Shown: positions 6,873 to 12,799 of the stretch, piece after piece
Position numbering within the stretch: position 1 is the first letter of the stretch
Layout: each line of letters begins with the position of its first letter
Assembly (NCBI GenBank): GCA_020438665.1
Contig: JAGQUE010000035.1
Coordinates: 1 to 12,799 of the forward strand
Direction: 5' to 3'
From: Nocardioidaceae bacterium
Lineage (GTDB): Bacteria; Actinomycetota; Actinomycetes; Propionibacteriales; Nocardioidaceae
Length of the DNA stretch: 12,799 nt
Notes under the pieces: model-generated
What the model was told of the DNA's origin: nothing
The model's database searches: none
The model's input: only the letters and a program-made list of their open reading frames with translations
Made by a program: the position numbers and the translations under genes

Positions 6873-9383
6873 TCAGGCGAGCACGCGCGTCCGGTCGGGG
6901 TCCCAGAAGGGCTTGAGCGAGACCCGGGCCGGCACGCGCGTGCCGGCGATGTCGATCTCGAACGACCCCGCCGCCAGGTCGGCGGCGGTGAAGCCGGACT
7001 CGCGGGAGACCTCGGCGATGCCGCAGGCCGCCCCGAGGCTGTGGCCGAAGGCGGCACTGCGCACGATGCCGACGGGCTGGCCGTCCCAGAAGACCGGCTC
7101 GACCCCGTGGAGGTCGTGGTCGGGTGACTCGAGGATCACGTTGACCAGGCGCTTGGCCAGCGGCCCGGACTCCTTCTGGCGCAGCAGCGCGTCGCGGCCG
7201 ACGAAGCCGCCCGGCTTGTCCCAGGCGACGGCGAAGCCGAGACCCGCCTCCAGCGGGGTGTCGGAGGAGTCGATGTCGTGGCCCATGTCGCGGAAGGCCT
7301 TCTCCAGCCGCATGGTGTCCAGCGCGCCGATGCCGGTCGGGCGGAAGCCCAGGTCGGCGCCGGCCTCGCGCAGCTGGTCATAGAGCGTCGCGCCGAACTC
7401 CGTCGGGACCAGCAGGTCCCAGCCGAGCTCGCCGACATAGGTGACCCGCAGCGCCCAGAGCGGCGTATAGCCGAGCTCGACCCGCTGAGCGGTCAGATAG
7501 GGGAACGCCTCGTTGGACCAGTCATCGGGGCTGAGCCGCTGGAGCAGCTCGCGCGACCGGGGACCTTGGACCGAGAGCAGGGCGAACCCGCTGCTCTGGT
7601 CGGTCACCGTCAGGAACTCGCCGTCGTGGGTGTGGCGTCGGATCCACGACGGCACCCGGCGGTGGATGTTGTCGCCCGTGACGACCATGAACTGGTCGTC
7701 GGCCAACCGGGTCACCGTGACGTCGGCGACGATGCCGCCGCGCTCGTTGAGCCACTGGGTATAGACCACGCGCCCCACCGAGGTGTCCACGTTGTTGGAG
7801 CAGACCCGGTTGAGGACGGTCACCGCGTGAGGGCCCTGCACCAGCCACTGGGACATCAGGGTCAGGTCGAAGATCCCCACGTTGGCGCGGGTGTTGAGGT
7901 GCTCCTCACGGGTCCGCTCGAACGCCTCGCCCCGGTCGAAGCCCCACTCCACGGTCGGCGTCGCGCCGGGGCCGCCGAAGAACTCGGGGAACTCCCAACC
8001 GCTGGTCGCTCCGAAATAGGCGCCGTCGGCGACATGGTGCTGGTGGTAGGGAGAACGGCGTACGTCGCGACCAAGCCGGGGCTGGGCGTTGGGCCAGGCC
8101 AGGTCGCTGAGCAGGAAGCCGAGCCGCTCGACGGTCCGCTCCTTGCGGAAGAGCCGGGTGGACTGGAACTCGTGGGCCCGGTCGGCGCACACAACGGTGA
8201 CGTCGAGCGGCGGCAGCTCCTCGACCATCCAGGTCGCCATCACCGAGCCCACACCACCGCCGGTGAGGATGCCGATGGAGTTGAGGCCGCACGCGAGATA
8301 GAGGCCGTCGACCTCCGGTGACTCGCCGAGCATCGGCGACAGGTCGTCAGTGAAGCTCTCGGGGCCGCAGAAGAGCGTCCGGATGCCGGCGTCCTCGAGC
8401 GCCGGGAACCGTCGCATCGCCCGCTCGAGGAACGGCGCCATCCGGTCCCAGTCGGGCGGCAGGACCGCGAAGGCGCTGTCGCGCGGCGTGCCGTCGAGCG
8501 CCCACGCCTTGGCGACCGGCTCGAACATGCCGACCAGGAGACCGCCGCCCTCCTCGCGGTAGTAGCCATAGGCCTCGGGGTCCTCGGTGACCGGCACGCC
8601 TTCGGGGGTGACACCGTCGATCGGCTCGGTCAGCAGGTAGTAGTGCTCGGCCGCCTGGAGCGGGACCGTCACCCCGGCCTTGGCGGCGAGCTCGCGTCCC
8701 CACAGACCGGCAGCGAGCACGACCTTCTCGCACTCGACGGTGCCGCGCTCGGTGTGGACGCCGACGACGCGGCCCTTCTCGATCGCGAAGCCGGTGACCT
8801 CGGTGTCCTCGACGATCCGGGCGCCCTTCATACGCGCGCCCTTGGCCAGCGACATCGTCACGTCGACCGGGTTGGCCCGGCCCTCGTCGGGGGTCCAGAA
8901 GCCGTGGATGACGTCGTCGGTGCGCATCAGCGGCACCAGGTCGGCCACCTCGCGGGGCGAGAGGATCTCCTTGGTCATCCCGACCGAGCGCATATAGGCG
9001 GTCTCGCGGCGGTAGGACTCGTCGGAGCGCGGCGTCGTGGCGAGCTGGAGATAGCCGACCTGCTTGAAGCCGGTGGACAGCCCGGTCTCCTGCTCCAGTC
9101 GCGCATAGAGGTCACGTGAGTAGCGCGCCATCCAGAGCGCGTCCTCGCTGGCGCCTCCCGACACGATCTCACCCGCCGCGTGCCACGTCGTCCCGGACGT
9201 GAGCTGCTTGCGCTCCAGCAGCAGGACGTCCTGGCCCAGTCCGGCCAGGTGATAGGCGATCGACGTCCCGATCACACCGCCGCCCACCACGACGTACTGC
9301 GCCCGGCTGGGCAGCTCGCCGCTGGAGGCGGCCTCGGCGGCCCGGGCCGCGGCCGGGTTGATGGCGGCGAAGTCGACGGACAT
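6873..9383 (-). CDS. FAD oxidoreductase-GcvT fusion, dimethylglycine/sarcosine dehydrogenase-like
   Basis: This 836-residue two-part enzyme probably oxidises an N-methylated amine and passes the one-carbon unit to tetrahydrofolate. The N-terminal half (about 28-395) is a DAO-type flavin domain with VVVGGGVIGTSIAYHL (31-46). SGTTWHAAG follows; its H68 matches the histidine that binds FAD covalently in dimethylglycine and sarcosine dehydrogenases. A linker domain (about 396-450) leads into GcvT and GcvT-C domains (about 455-830), with GGIVADVTV (D554, the likely folate-site aspartate) and YVGELGWDL (649-657). The exact substrate is not determined. I prefer ATG 9383. A TTG at 9419 would add 12 residues, but those codons coincide with an operator-like palindrome. 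The gene is last on its strand in the NHEJ cluster, 36 bases after the polymerase gene, and shows no functional link to repair. Confidence 0.87.
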   Translation of the reverse strand: MSVDFAAINPAAARAAEAASSGELPSRAQYVVVGGGVIGTSIAYHLAGLGQDVLLLERKQLTSGTTWHAAGEIVSGGASEDALWMARYSRDLYARLEQETGLSTGFKQVGYLQLATTPRSDESYRRETAYMRSVGMTKEILSPREVADLVPLMRTDDVIHGFWTPDEGRANPVDVTMSLAKGARMKGARIVEDTEVTGFAIEKGRVVGVHTERGTVECEKVVLAAGLWGRELAAKAGVTVPLQAAEHYYLLTEPIDGVTPEGVPVTEDPEAYGYYREEGGGLLVGMFEPVAKAWALDGTPRDSAFAVLPPDWDRMAPFLERAMRRFPALEDAGIRTLFCGPESFTDDLSPMLGESPEVDGLYLACGLNSIGILTGGGVGSVMATWMVEELPPLDVTVVCADRAHEFQSTRLFRKERTVERLGFLLSDLAWPNAQPRLGRDVRRSPYHQHHVADGAYFGATSGWEFPEFFGGPGATPTVEWGFDRGEAFERTREEHLNTRANVGIFDLTLMSQWLVQGPHAVTVLNRVCSNNVDTSVGRVVYTQWLNERGGIVADVTVTRLADDQFMVVTGDNIHRRVPSWIRRHTHDGEFLTVTDQSSGFALLSVQGPRSRELLQRLSPDDWSNEAFPYLTAQRVELGYTPLWALRVTYVGELGWDLLVPTEFGATLYDQLREAGADLGFRPTGIGALDTMRLEKAFRDMGHDIDSSDTPLEAGLGFAVAWDKPGGFVGRDALLRQKESGPLAKRLVNVILESPDHDLHGVEPVFWDGQPVGIVRSAAFGHSLGAACGIAEVSRESGFTAADLAAGSFEIDIAGTRVPARVSLKPFWDPDRTRVLA

Positions 9384-9404
9384 GAGCGCAGCCTGCCACG
9401 GGAC

Positions 9405-9422
9405 TGACTGACCGTTCAATCA
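9405..9422. promoter_or_regulatory. TetR-operator-like imperfect palindrome before the flavoprotein gene
   Basis: The 18-bp site TGACTGACCGTTCAATCA is an imperfect palindrome: seven of nine base pairs match around a central CG, with half-sites of the form TGAyTGAmC. It spans the stop codon of the polymerase gene (9420-9422) and ends 22 bases before the flavoprotein ATG. The shape resembles operators of TetR-family repressors, which often control catabolic genes, but no regulator gene is in the window. A palindrome of this quality is expected by chance several times in 12.8 kb, so the call rests on position and half-site sequence. Confidence 0.35.
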
Positions 9423-10319
9423 CCCCGCGAAAAGATCTCCGCGCTCCTCGACGCGGGCCAGCACCTGCTCGAAGGTGAGCTGGGAGATGTCGAGCGGGTC
9501 CTCGGCGCCGGCCCCGACCTCGGCCCAGGTGAGCGGCGCGGCAACATAGGGCCGGTCGCGTCCGCGCAGGGAGTAGGGCGACACGGTCGTCTTGGACCCG
9601 GAGTTCTGGGACCAGTCCAAGAAGACCTTGCCCGGCCGCTTCGCCTTGGTCATGGTCGCGGTCACCAGCGCGCCGTGCTCGCGTTGGAGCTCCTCGGCGA
9701 TCTCCTTGGCGAGCGCCGTCGTTCCGTCGGGGTCCAGGTCGCCCGGCAGCGCGGCATAGAGGTGGAGGCCCTTGGAGCCGGAGGTCACCGGGCGACCCTC
9801 GAGGCCGCGCTCGGCCAGCCGGTCGCGGACCAGCAGTGCCACCTGACAGCACTCCCCCAGCCCCGCCGGCTCGCCGGGGTCCAGGTCGATGACCAGGCGG
9901 TCCGGGTTGACCGGGTCGCCGTCATCGTCGACCGTCCACTGGTGGACGTGGAGCTCCAGCGCCGCCAGGTTGGCCAGCCAGGTGAGCGTGGCGAGGTCGT
10001 CGACGATCGGGAACACGAGGACGTCGCCGTTGCGCGACGGCGCGCGGCTGCCCGTGGTCGGCACGCGGGCGGTGTGCACCCAGGAGGGGGTGCCGTTGGG
10101 GGCGTTCTTCTCGAAGAAGCTCGACTCGTTGACGCCGTTGGGCCAGCGGATCCGGGTGACGGGCCGGTGCGCCAGATGTGGCAGGAGCACAGGCGCGACC
10201 TGGGCGTAGTAGTGGAGCACCTCGCCCTTGGTGGTTCCGGTGCGCGGATAGAGCACCTTGTCGAGGTTGCTCAGCGTCAGCGTGCGCCCCTCGACGTCGA
10301 CGCGGACCTCACCGGGCAC
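9420..10319 (-). CDS. LigD-type NHEJ polymerase/primase domain protein (stand-alone)
   Basis: This 299-residue protein is the archaeo-eukaryotic-primase-like polymerase of bacterial NHEJ, which fills and extends broken DNA ends, often with ribonucleotides. It opens with the family start LSNLDKVLYP (16-25) and SFFEKNAPNGTPSWV (67-81). D145-L-D147 in VIDLDPG gives the two metal ligands and D235 in VFLDW the third. TSGSKGLHLY (179-188) carries the histidine of the active site (H186). The length equals the polymerase domain of mycobacterial LigD. There is no ligase or phosphoesterase part: the ligase is a separate gene about 700 bases upstream in the same cluster. The GTG at 10319 lies six bases after the L,D-transpeptidase stop, without a ribosome-binding site, which suggests translational coupling. 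Its stop lies inside the operator-like palindrome. Confidence 0.92.
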   Translation of the reverse strand: MPGEVRVDVEGRTLTLSNLDKVLYPRTGTTKGEVLHYYAQVAPVLLPHLAHRPVTRIRWPNGVNESSFFEKNAPNGTPSWVHTARVPTTGSRAPSRNGDVLVFPIVDDLATLTWLANLAALELHVHQWTVDDDGDPVNPDRLVIDLDPGEPAGLGECCQVALLVRDRLAERGLEGRPVTSGSKGLHLYAALPGDLDPDGTTALAKEIAEELQREHGALVTATMTKAKRPGKVFLDWSQNSGSKTTVSPYSLRGRDRPYVAAPLTWAEVGAGAEDPLDISQLTFEQVLARVEERGDLFAG

Positions 10320-10325
10320 GCGGCG

Positions 10326-11036
10326 TCACCGGCCGATCGCGATCACCGGCGTGGCGGCCGGGTCGAGCCCGCGCATCAGGCGGACCATCATCGAGCGCGG
10401 GACGCTGACGCAGCCCCCGGTCGCTCCCGACCCGTTGACGTGCAGGAAGATCCCCGAGCCGCGGTGGCGGACCTGGCCATAATTGAAGCCGGTCACGACG
10501 GCGTACTCGTATTGCGTCGGGAAGTCCTTGAGCCGCTCGGAGGAGTTGGCGTGGGACGACGGCAGCCACCAGCGGAACCCGACGGCGGACTTGTTGCGGT
10601 AGCGGTTGTAGAAGTCGGAGCGGTTGTCCTGGACCCAGAAGTCGCCCTTGCGGATCTTGCGATAGGGCAGCGACCACGCCGCTCTGGCCCGATGGGTGCC
10701 GAACGACGAGATGAGCTTGTGGGTGCCGAGCGGCGTCGTCCCCGTGCCCTGCTTGCGCCGGTGGGGCTTGACCAGCCCGCCATAACCGAGGCGACCGTCG
10801 GTGGTGGTCGCCCTCGCCTCCCAGCCGCTGTCGGTCCGGACCCACCACGTGACCACGGCGTGATAGCCGCTGGTCCGGTTGACCGTCACGACCTGGGTGG
10901 TGGCGGAGCCGGCGCGGACGGTGACACCCCCGAGGGTGAAGGCGTCGTCGACGCGGCCGACCGGCACCCGCGCGGACGCCGCCTCGGGGGTCACCAGGAG
11001 CAGGGCGGTGAGGGCCACCACGAGCAGTCGCCTCAT
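10326..11036 (-). CDS. Secreted L,D-transpeptidase-like (YkuD) protein
   Basis: This 236-residue exported protein has a signal peptide: MRR, a hydrophobic core at 4-16 and a likely cut after A20-S21-A22. The mature part carries the catalytic signature H199-V-N-G followed by TGGCVSV with C209, and before it the family segment GTTPLGTHKLISSFG (99-113). YkuD-fold enzymes form 3-3 cross-links in peptidoglycan or attach proteins to it. This branch, with GGCVS instead of the commoner SHGC-R, is widespread in actinobacteria and less studied. No lysine-rich or SH3-like wall-binding domain is present. The ATG at 11036 overlaps the stop of the ligase gene (ATGA), and the polymerase gene starts six bases after this gene ends. 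It is therefore tightly embedded between two DNA-repair genes, with no obvious functional reason. Confidence 0.85.
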   Translation of the reverse strand: MRRLLVVALTALLLVTPEAASARVPVGRVDDAFTLGGVTVRAGSATTQVVTVNRTSGYHAVVTWWVRTDSGWEARATTTDGRLGYGGLVKPHRRKQGTGTTPLGTHKLISSFGTHRARAAWSLPYRKIRKGDFWVQDNRSDFYNRYRNKSAVGFRWWLPSSHANSSERLKDFPTQYEYAVVTGFNYGQVRHRGSGIFLHVNGSGATGGCVSVPRSMMVRLMRGLDPAATPVIAIGR

Positions 11037-11971
11037 GTCTGCAGGTCCTCCGGGGTGAGGTCGGTGCGAACGCCGCAGAACGCGGGCTGGCGCAACCGCA
11101 GCTGGCTGGACAGGCCGAGTGACTCGACGTCGACGACGAGCACCGGCTCGACCCAGTGTGTACCCGCCGCGTCGATCTTGGGCACCTCATCCGCGAACGG
11201 GCTGCTCGCGCGAGCGTGCCCGGCCAGTGCCTCCTTGAGCAGGGGACCGACCTTGCCGGCGATGCCGCTGCCGACCCGGCCGCGATAGATCAGCCCGTCG
11301 GCGGAGGGCTCGCCGACGAGGACGGCGCCGAGCCGGCTGCTCGAGTCGGTCTCGAGCCGCCACCCACCGACGACGTAGGACTCGCGGCGCCGATGGGGGA
11401 ACTTCAGCCAGTTCCTGCTGCGCTGTCCGAACTCATAGCGCGAGGACCGGCGCTTGCTGACGATGCCCTCGAGGTGCTGCTGCTTCGTCGCCTCGAGGAG
11501 CATCGGGCCGTCGTCATAGGTGTCGGGTACCAGCCAGTGACCTCCCGCGAGCCCCAGCCCGGTGAGGATCTCGCGGCGCCGTTCGAGCGGCTCGCGCGCC
11601 AGGTCGCGGCCGTCGAGTCTGAGCACGTCGAAGACGAGGTAGGTGACCGGCGTGGTCACGCTCAGGCGCGCGGCACGGTCGGCCTTGCTGACGTGCATCC
11701 GGTCGGCGAGCGCCCCGAACGACGGCGCCCCGTCGACCAGAGCGACCACCTCGCCGTCGAGCAACAGGTCGTCACCGGGGAGGTCGTGCAGCTCGGGGAA
11801 GGAGACCGTCGCGTCCTTCTCGGTCCGGCTGGTCAGCCGGACCCGCCGTTCGCGCCGGCTGTCGAGGTCGGCCAGCACCCGCATGCCGTCCCACTTGACC
11901 TCGTGCAGCCACTCGTCCCCGGTCGGGACGTGACTGCCACGGGTCGCGAGCATCGGACGCACGGCACCCAT
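11033..11971 (-). CDS. ATP-dependent DNA ligase, LigD/LigC-type (stand-alone)
   Basis: This 312-residue ligase should seal breaks in the NHEJ pathway with Ku and the nearby polymerase. Motif I is EVKWDGMR with the AMP-accepting K26. Motif III is in LVFDVLRLDG (112-121), motif IV is LEGIVSKR (167-174), and motif V is in NWLKFPHRR (187-195). The OB-fold part (about 200-312) ends in the usual LRLRQPAF...VRTDLTPEDL. In motif V the second lysine of the common KxK is replaced (K190-F-P-H), a form I believe occurs in other actinobacterial ligases. The length fits the ligase domain alone, with no polymerase or phosphoesterase domain. The ATG at 11971 is the only nearby start: there is no in-frame ATG, GTG or TTG just upstream, and MGAVRPMLA matches the family's usual beginning. 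It leads a four-gene leftward cluster. Confidence 0.9.
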   Translation of the reverse strand: MGAVRPMLATRGSHVPTGDEWLHEVKWDGMRVLADLDSRRERRVRLTSRTEKDATVSFPELHDLPGDDLLLDGEVVALVDGAPSFGALADRMHVSKADRAARLSVTTPVTYLVFDVLRLDGRDLAREPLERRREILTGLGLAGGHWLVPDTYDDGPMLLEATKQQHLEGIVSKRRSSRYEFGQRSRNWLKFPHRRRESYVVGGWRLETDSSSRLGAVLVGEPSADGLIYRGRVGSGIAGKVGPLLKEALAGHARASSPFADEVPKIDAAGTHWVEPVLVVDVESLGLSSQLRLRQPAFCGVRTDLTPEDLQT

Positions 11972-11984
11972 TGTGTCGGGTGCC
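11963..11984. repeat. Hairpin-forming inverted repeat over the ligase start codon
   Basis: GGCACCC (11963-11969) and GGGTGCC (11978-11984) flank an eight-base loop. On the ligase message the AU of the start codon lies in the loop and its G begins the 3' arm, so a leadered transcript could fold its start into a stem. It may instead be an operator or chance. No Shine-Dalgarno sequence and no TAnnnT hexamer at the usual distance are seen for this gene. Confidence 0.3.
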
Positions 11985-12043
11985 CGCCACCGACCTCGCT
12001 CGACGGGCCCGGCAACCGCGGCGGGGTGGAGGTGCGCTGCGCG

Positions 12044-12049
12044 TAGGGT
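12044..12049 (+). promoter_or_regulatory. -10-like hexamer TAGGGT before the 74-aa gene, leaderless start
   Basis: TAGGGT is followed by gcggac and then the ATG at 12056, again with six bases between them and no Shine-Dalgarno sequence. It lies in the 84-base divergent region between the ligase gene and the rightward small genes. Confidence 0.5.
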
Positions 12050-12055
12050 GCGGAC

Positions 12056-12280
12056 ATGGAAGGCCTTGTGCTTCGAGTCCGTCTCGTCAGCGGCGACAGC
12101 TTGGACGTCCTCTACGAGGAGCCGACCGCGGCGAGCGAGGACGAGGCCGTCGATCATGTCGTCGCCACGCTGGCGGGGGAATCCGGAGTACTGCGCTGCC
12201 GACACGGCGGTCGGCTCGTGGTGCTGTACGCGAGGGGCGTCGCCGCCGTGGAGGTTGCGCCGCGTGGCGCGGTCCTCTAG
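12056..12280 (+). CDS. Small unrecognised protein (74 aa)
   Basis: I cannot name this 74-residue soluble protein. Its pattern is a strand (RVRLVSGDSLDVLY, 7-20), an acidic helix (SEDEAVDHVVATLAG, 27-41), and two strands in GVLRCRHGGRLVVLYARGVAAVEV (44-67). This is a compact beta-alpha-beta-beta shape, loosely similar in plan to the small actinobacterial DUF3107 proteins, though I would not assign it there. It has two polar edges, no hydrophobic helix and one cysteine. Codon third positions are almost all G or C, and the start has a TAGGGT hexamer at the leaderless distance, which together support a real gene. It is divergent from the ligase gene and precedes another small gene and Ku on the same strand, so a link to end joining is possible but only by position. 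Confidence 0.65.
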   Translation: MEGLVLRVRLVSGDSLDVLYEEPTAASEDEAVDHVVATLAGESGVLRCRHGGRLVVLYARGVAAVEVAPRGAVL

Positions 12281-12320
12281 GTGTTGCCGCGATCTCGAAG
12301 CTGATGGCCCATCCACCCCG

Positions 12321-12326
12321 AAGGAG
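12321..12326 (+). promoter_or_regulatory. Strong ribosome-binding site of the 91-aa gene
   Basis: AAGGAG lies five bases before the ATG at 12332 and fixes the start of the 91-aa protein. The 51-base gap after the preceding gene (12281-12331) shows no clear terminator. Confidence 0.7.
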
Positions 12327-12331
12327 TCCCC

Positions 12332-12607
12332 ATGGCGCAGACGATCACCTATCGAGGACCGAGGGTCCTGGTGGGTGCGCTCGCCCACCTGTTGCGTGAG
12401 GAGGGCGTCGCGTTCGACCAGCCCCCCGAGGACCGCACCGATCTCGACCCGGTCGCGGTGGTCCTCATCGAGGTGAGGGCCGGGGAGGCTCTCGGTCCCC
12501 CACCGGGGGCCATGATCGACGCCGCCGTCGCGAAGTTCACGAAGCGGTTCGGTGACGACACGGCGCTGATCGAGATCGCCGACACCGAGATGCGCCCACC
12601 GTCATAG
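12332..12607 (+). CDS. Small unrecognised protein (91 aa)
   Basis: I do not recognise a family for this 91-residue soluble protein. It has a short N-terminal strand (QTITYRG), a helix (RVLVGALAHLLREEGVAF, 11-28), an acidic Pro-rich turn (PPEDRTDLD), a strand (PVAVVLIEVRAG), a helix (GAMIDAAVAKFTKRF, 59-73) and a final strand (ALIEIAD). This beta-alpha-beta-alpha-beta order would fit a small ferredoxin-like or regulatory fold, which is inference. AAGGAG five bases before the ATG makes the start firm. It lies 51 bases after the 74-aa gene and 64 bases before Ku on the same strand, so it may be co-transcribed with either. No membrane helix, metal-binding motif or DNA-binding motif is visible. 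Confidence 0.68.
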   Translation: MAQTITYRGPRVLVGALAHLLREEGVAFDQPPEDRTDLDPVAVVLIEVRAGEALGPPPGAMIDAAVAKFTKRFGDDTALIEIADTEMRPPS

Positions 12608-12671
12608 GGTGCATGCCGCCGCGTCATCCCGGATACTGGTCCGATTGCACCCGGCGAAAGGTGTCTTCCCC

Positions 12672-12799
12672 ATGCGAGCGATCTGGAAGGGCGCGGTGTC
12701 CTTCGGGCTGGTGAACGTGCCCGTCAAGCTCTACTCCGCCACCGAGTCCCACGACGTCACGTTCCGCCAGGTCCATGCCAAGGACGGCGGCCGGATCAA
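12672..12799 (+). CDS. ku: Ku protein, N-terminal part (NHEJ), cut by window end
   Basis: Only the first 42 codons are in view. They begin MRAIWKGAVSFGLVNVPVKLY and continue SATESHDVTFRQVHAKDGGRIK, the near-invariant opening of bacterial Ku. Bacterial Ku is a homodimeric ring that binds broken DNA ends and recruits the LigD-type polymerase and ligase, both of which are encoded divergently within this window. The ATG at 12672 is preceded by GAAAGG about 10 bases upstream, a modest ribosome-binding site. A possible -10 (GATACT, 12632-12637) lies further up, so Ku may have its own leadered transcript. The catalytic partners and this start make the identification firm; the length and C-terminal tail cannot be judged. 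Confidence 0.95.
   Translation, partial: MRAIWKGAVSFGLVNVPVKLYSATESHDVTFRQVHAKDGGRI

Noticed and set aside
9384..9419. TTG start at 9419 for the flavoprotein, adding 12 residues
   Set aside because: TTG is a weak start without a ribosome-binding site, the added residues are not typical of the family, and the codons overlap the operator-like palindrome. ATG 9383 is preferred, though the longer form is not excluded.
9675..11288. A 537-codon plus-strand frame opposite the polymerase, L,D-transpeptidase and ligase genes
   Set aside because: Low-complexity antisense translation. The minus strand carries catalytic motifs of three known families.
11395..11410. Ligase motif V lacking the second Lys of KxK (K190-F-P-H)
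   Set aside because: The rest of the catalytic motifs are intact, and I recall this variant in other actinobacterial ligases. I do not read it as inactivation, although an alignment would settle it.
12257..12270. Small hairpin GCGCC/GGCGC at the end of the 74-aa gene as a terminator
   Set aside because: The arms are only five bases, they lie inside the coding region, and no U-tract follows. Such hairpins are frequent in this base composition.
11972..12388. In-frame upstream extension of the ligase to a start at 12388
   Set aside because: It would overlap the two small rightward genes and adds composition unlike a ligase. The family start MGAVRPMLA coincides with ATG 11971.

Overview
The window looks like chromosomal DNA of a high-G+C actinobacterium, roughly 70 % G+C by eye. 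The leaderless start signals, the DrrA/DrrB exporter, the HdeD-like protein, the GTG starts and the Ku/LigD-type end-joining genes all fit, and a Nocardioides-like member of Propionibacteriales is my best guess. The genus is inferred and was not tested. I see no tRNA, rRNA, CRISPR array, IS element, phage gene or compositional island. Coding density is very high and no gene-free stretch exceeds about 130 bases.

Region 1 (1-4124) is an envelope cluster on both strands. Reading leftward are a two-HKD cardiolipin synthase-type phospholipase D, a YihY/BrkB-type membrane protein close behind it, and the first part of another membrane protein that has its own start signal. Reading rightward from a 76-base divergent promoter region are an HdeD/DUF308 membrane protein and, 3 bases later, a four-helix membrane protein of unknown function.

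Region 2 (4109-6867) holds a NagD-type HAD phosphatase (leftward). Its 3' end overlaps the unknown membrane protein by 16 bases. Divergent from it is a two-gene DrrA/DrrB-type ABC exporter whose genes overlap as ATGA. No biosynthetic gene in the window indicates what it exports.

Region 3 (6873-12799) is the most distinctive part. It is a split bacterial non-homologous end-joining (NHEJ) locus. Reading leftward from about 11971 are a stand-alone ATP-dependent DNA ligase, a secreted L,D-transpeptidase-like protein (4-base overlap), a stand-alone LigD-type polymerase/primase domain (6-base gap), and a large dimethylglycine/sarcosine dehydrogenase-like flavoprotein (36-base gap, with an operator-like palindrome in front). 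Reading rightward are two small unrecognised proteins (74 and 91 aa), then the start of Ku, which runs off the window. Polymerase and ligase, fused in mycobacterial LigD, are thus separate here with a cell-wall enzyme between them, and no phosphoesterase domain is visible in the window.

The clearest non-coding signal is shared by five genes on both strands. A -10-like hexamer (TAAAGT, TAACGT, TACGGT, TAGGGT, and the variant GACAAT) ends exactly 6 bases before the start codon, and none of the five has a good ribosome-binding site. This is the known actinobacterial leaderless-transcription arrangement. A second global oddity is tyrosine codon use: about half of the Tyr codons are TAT, although nearly all other codons in these genes end in G or C.
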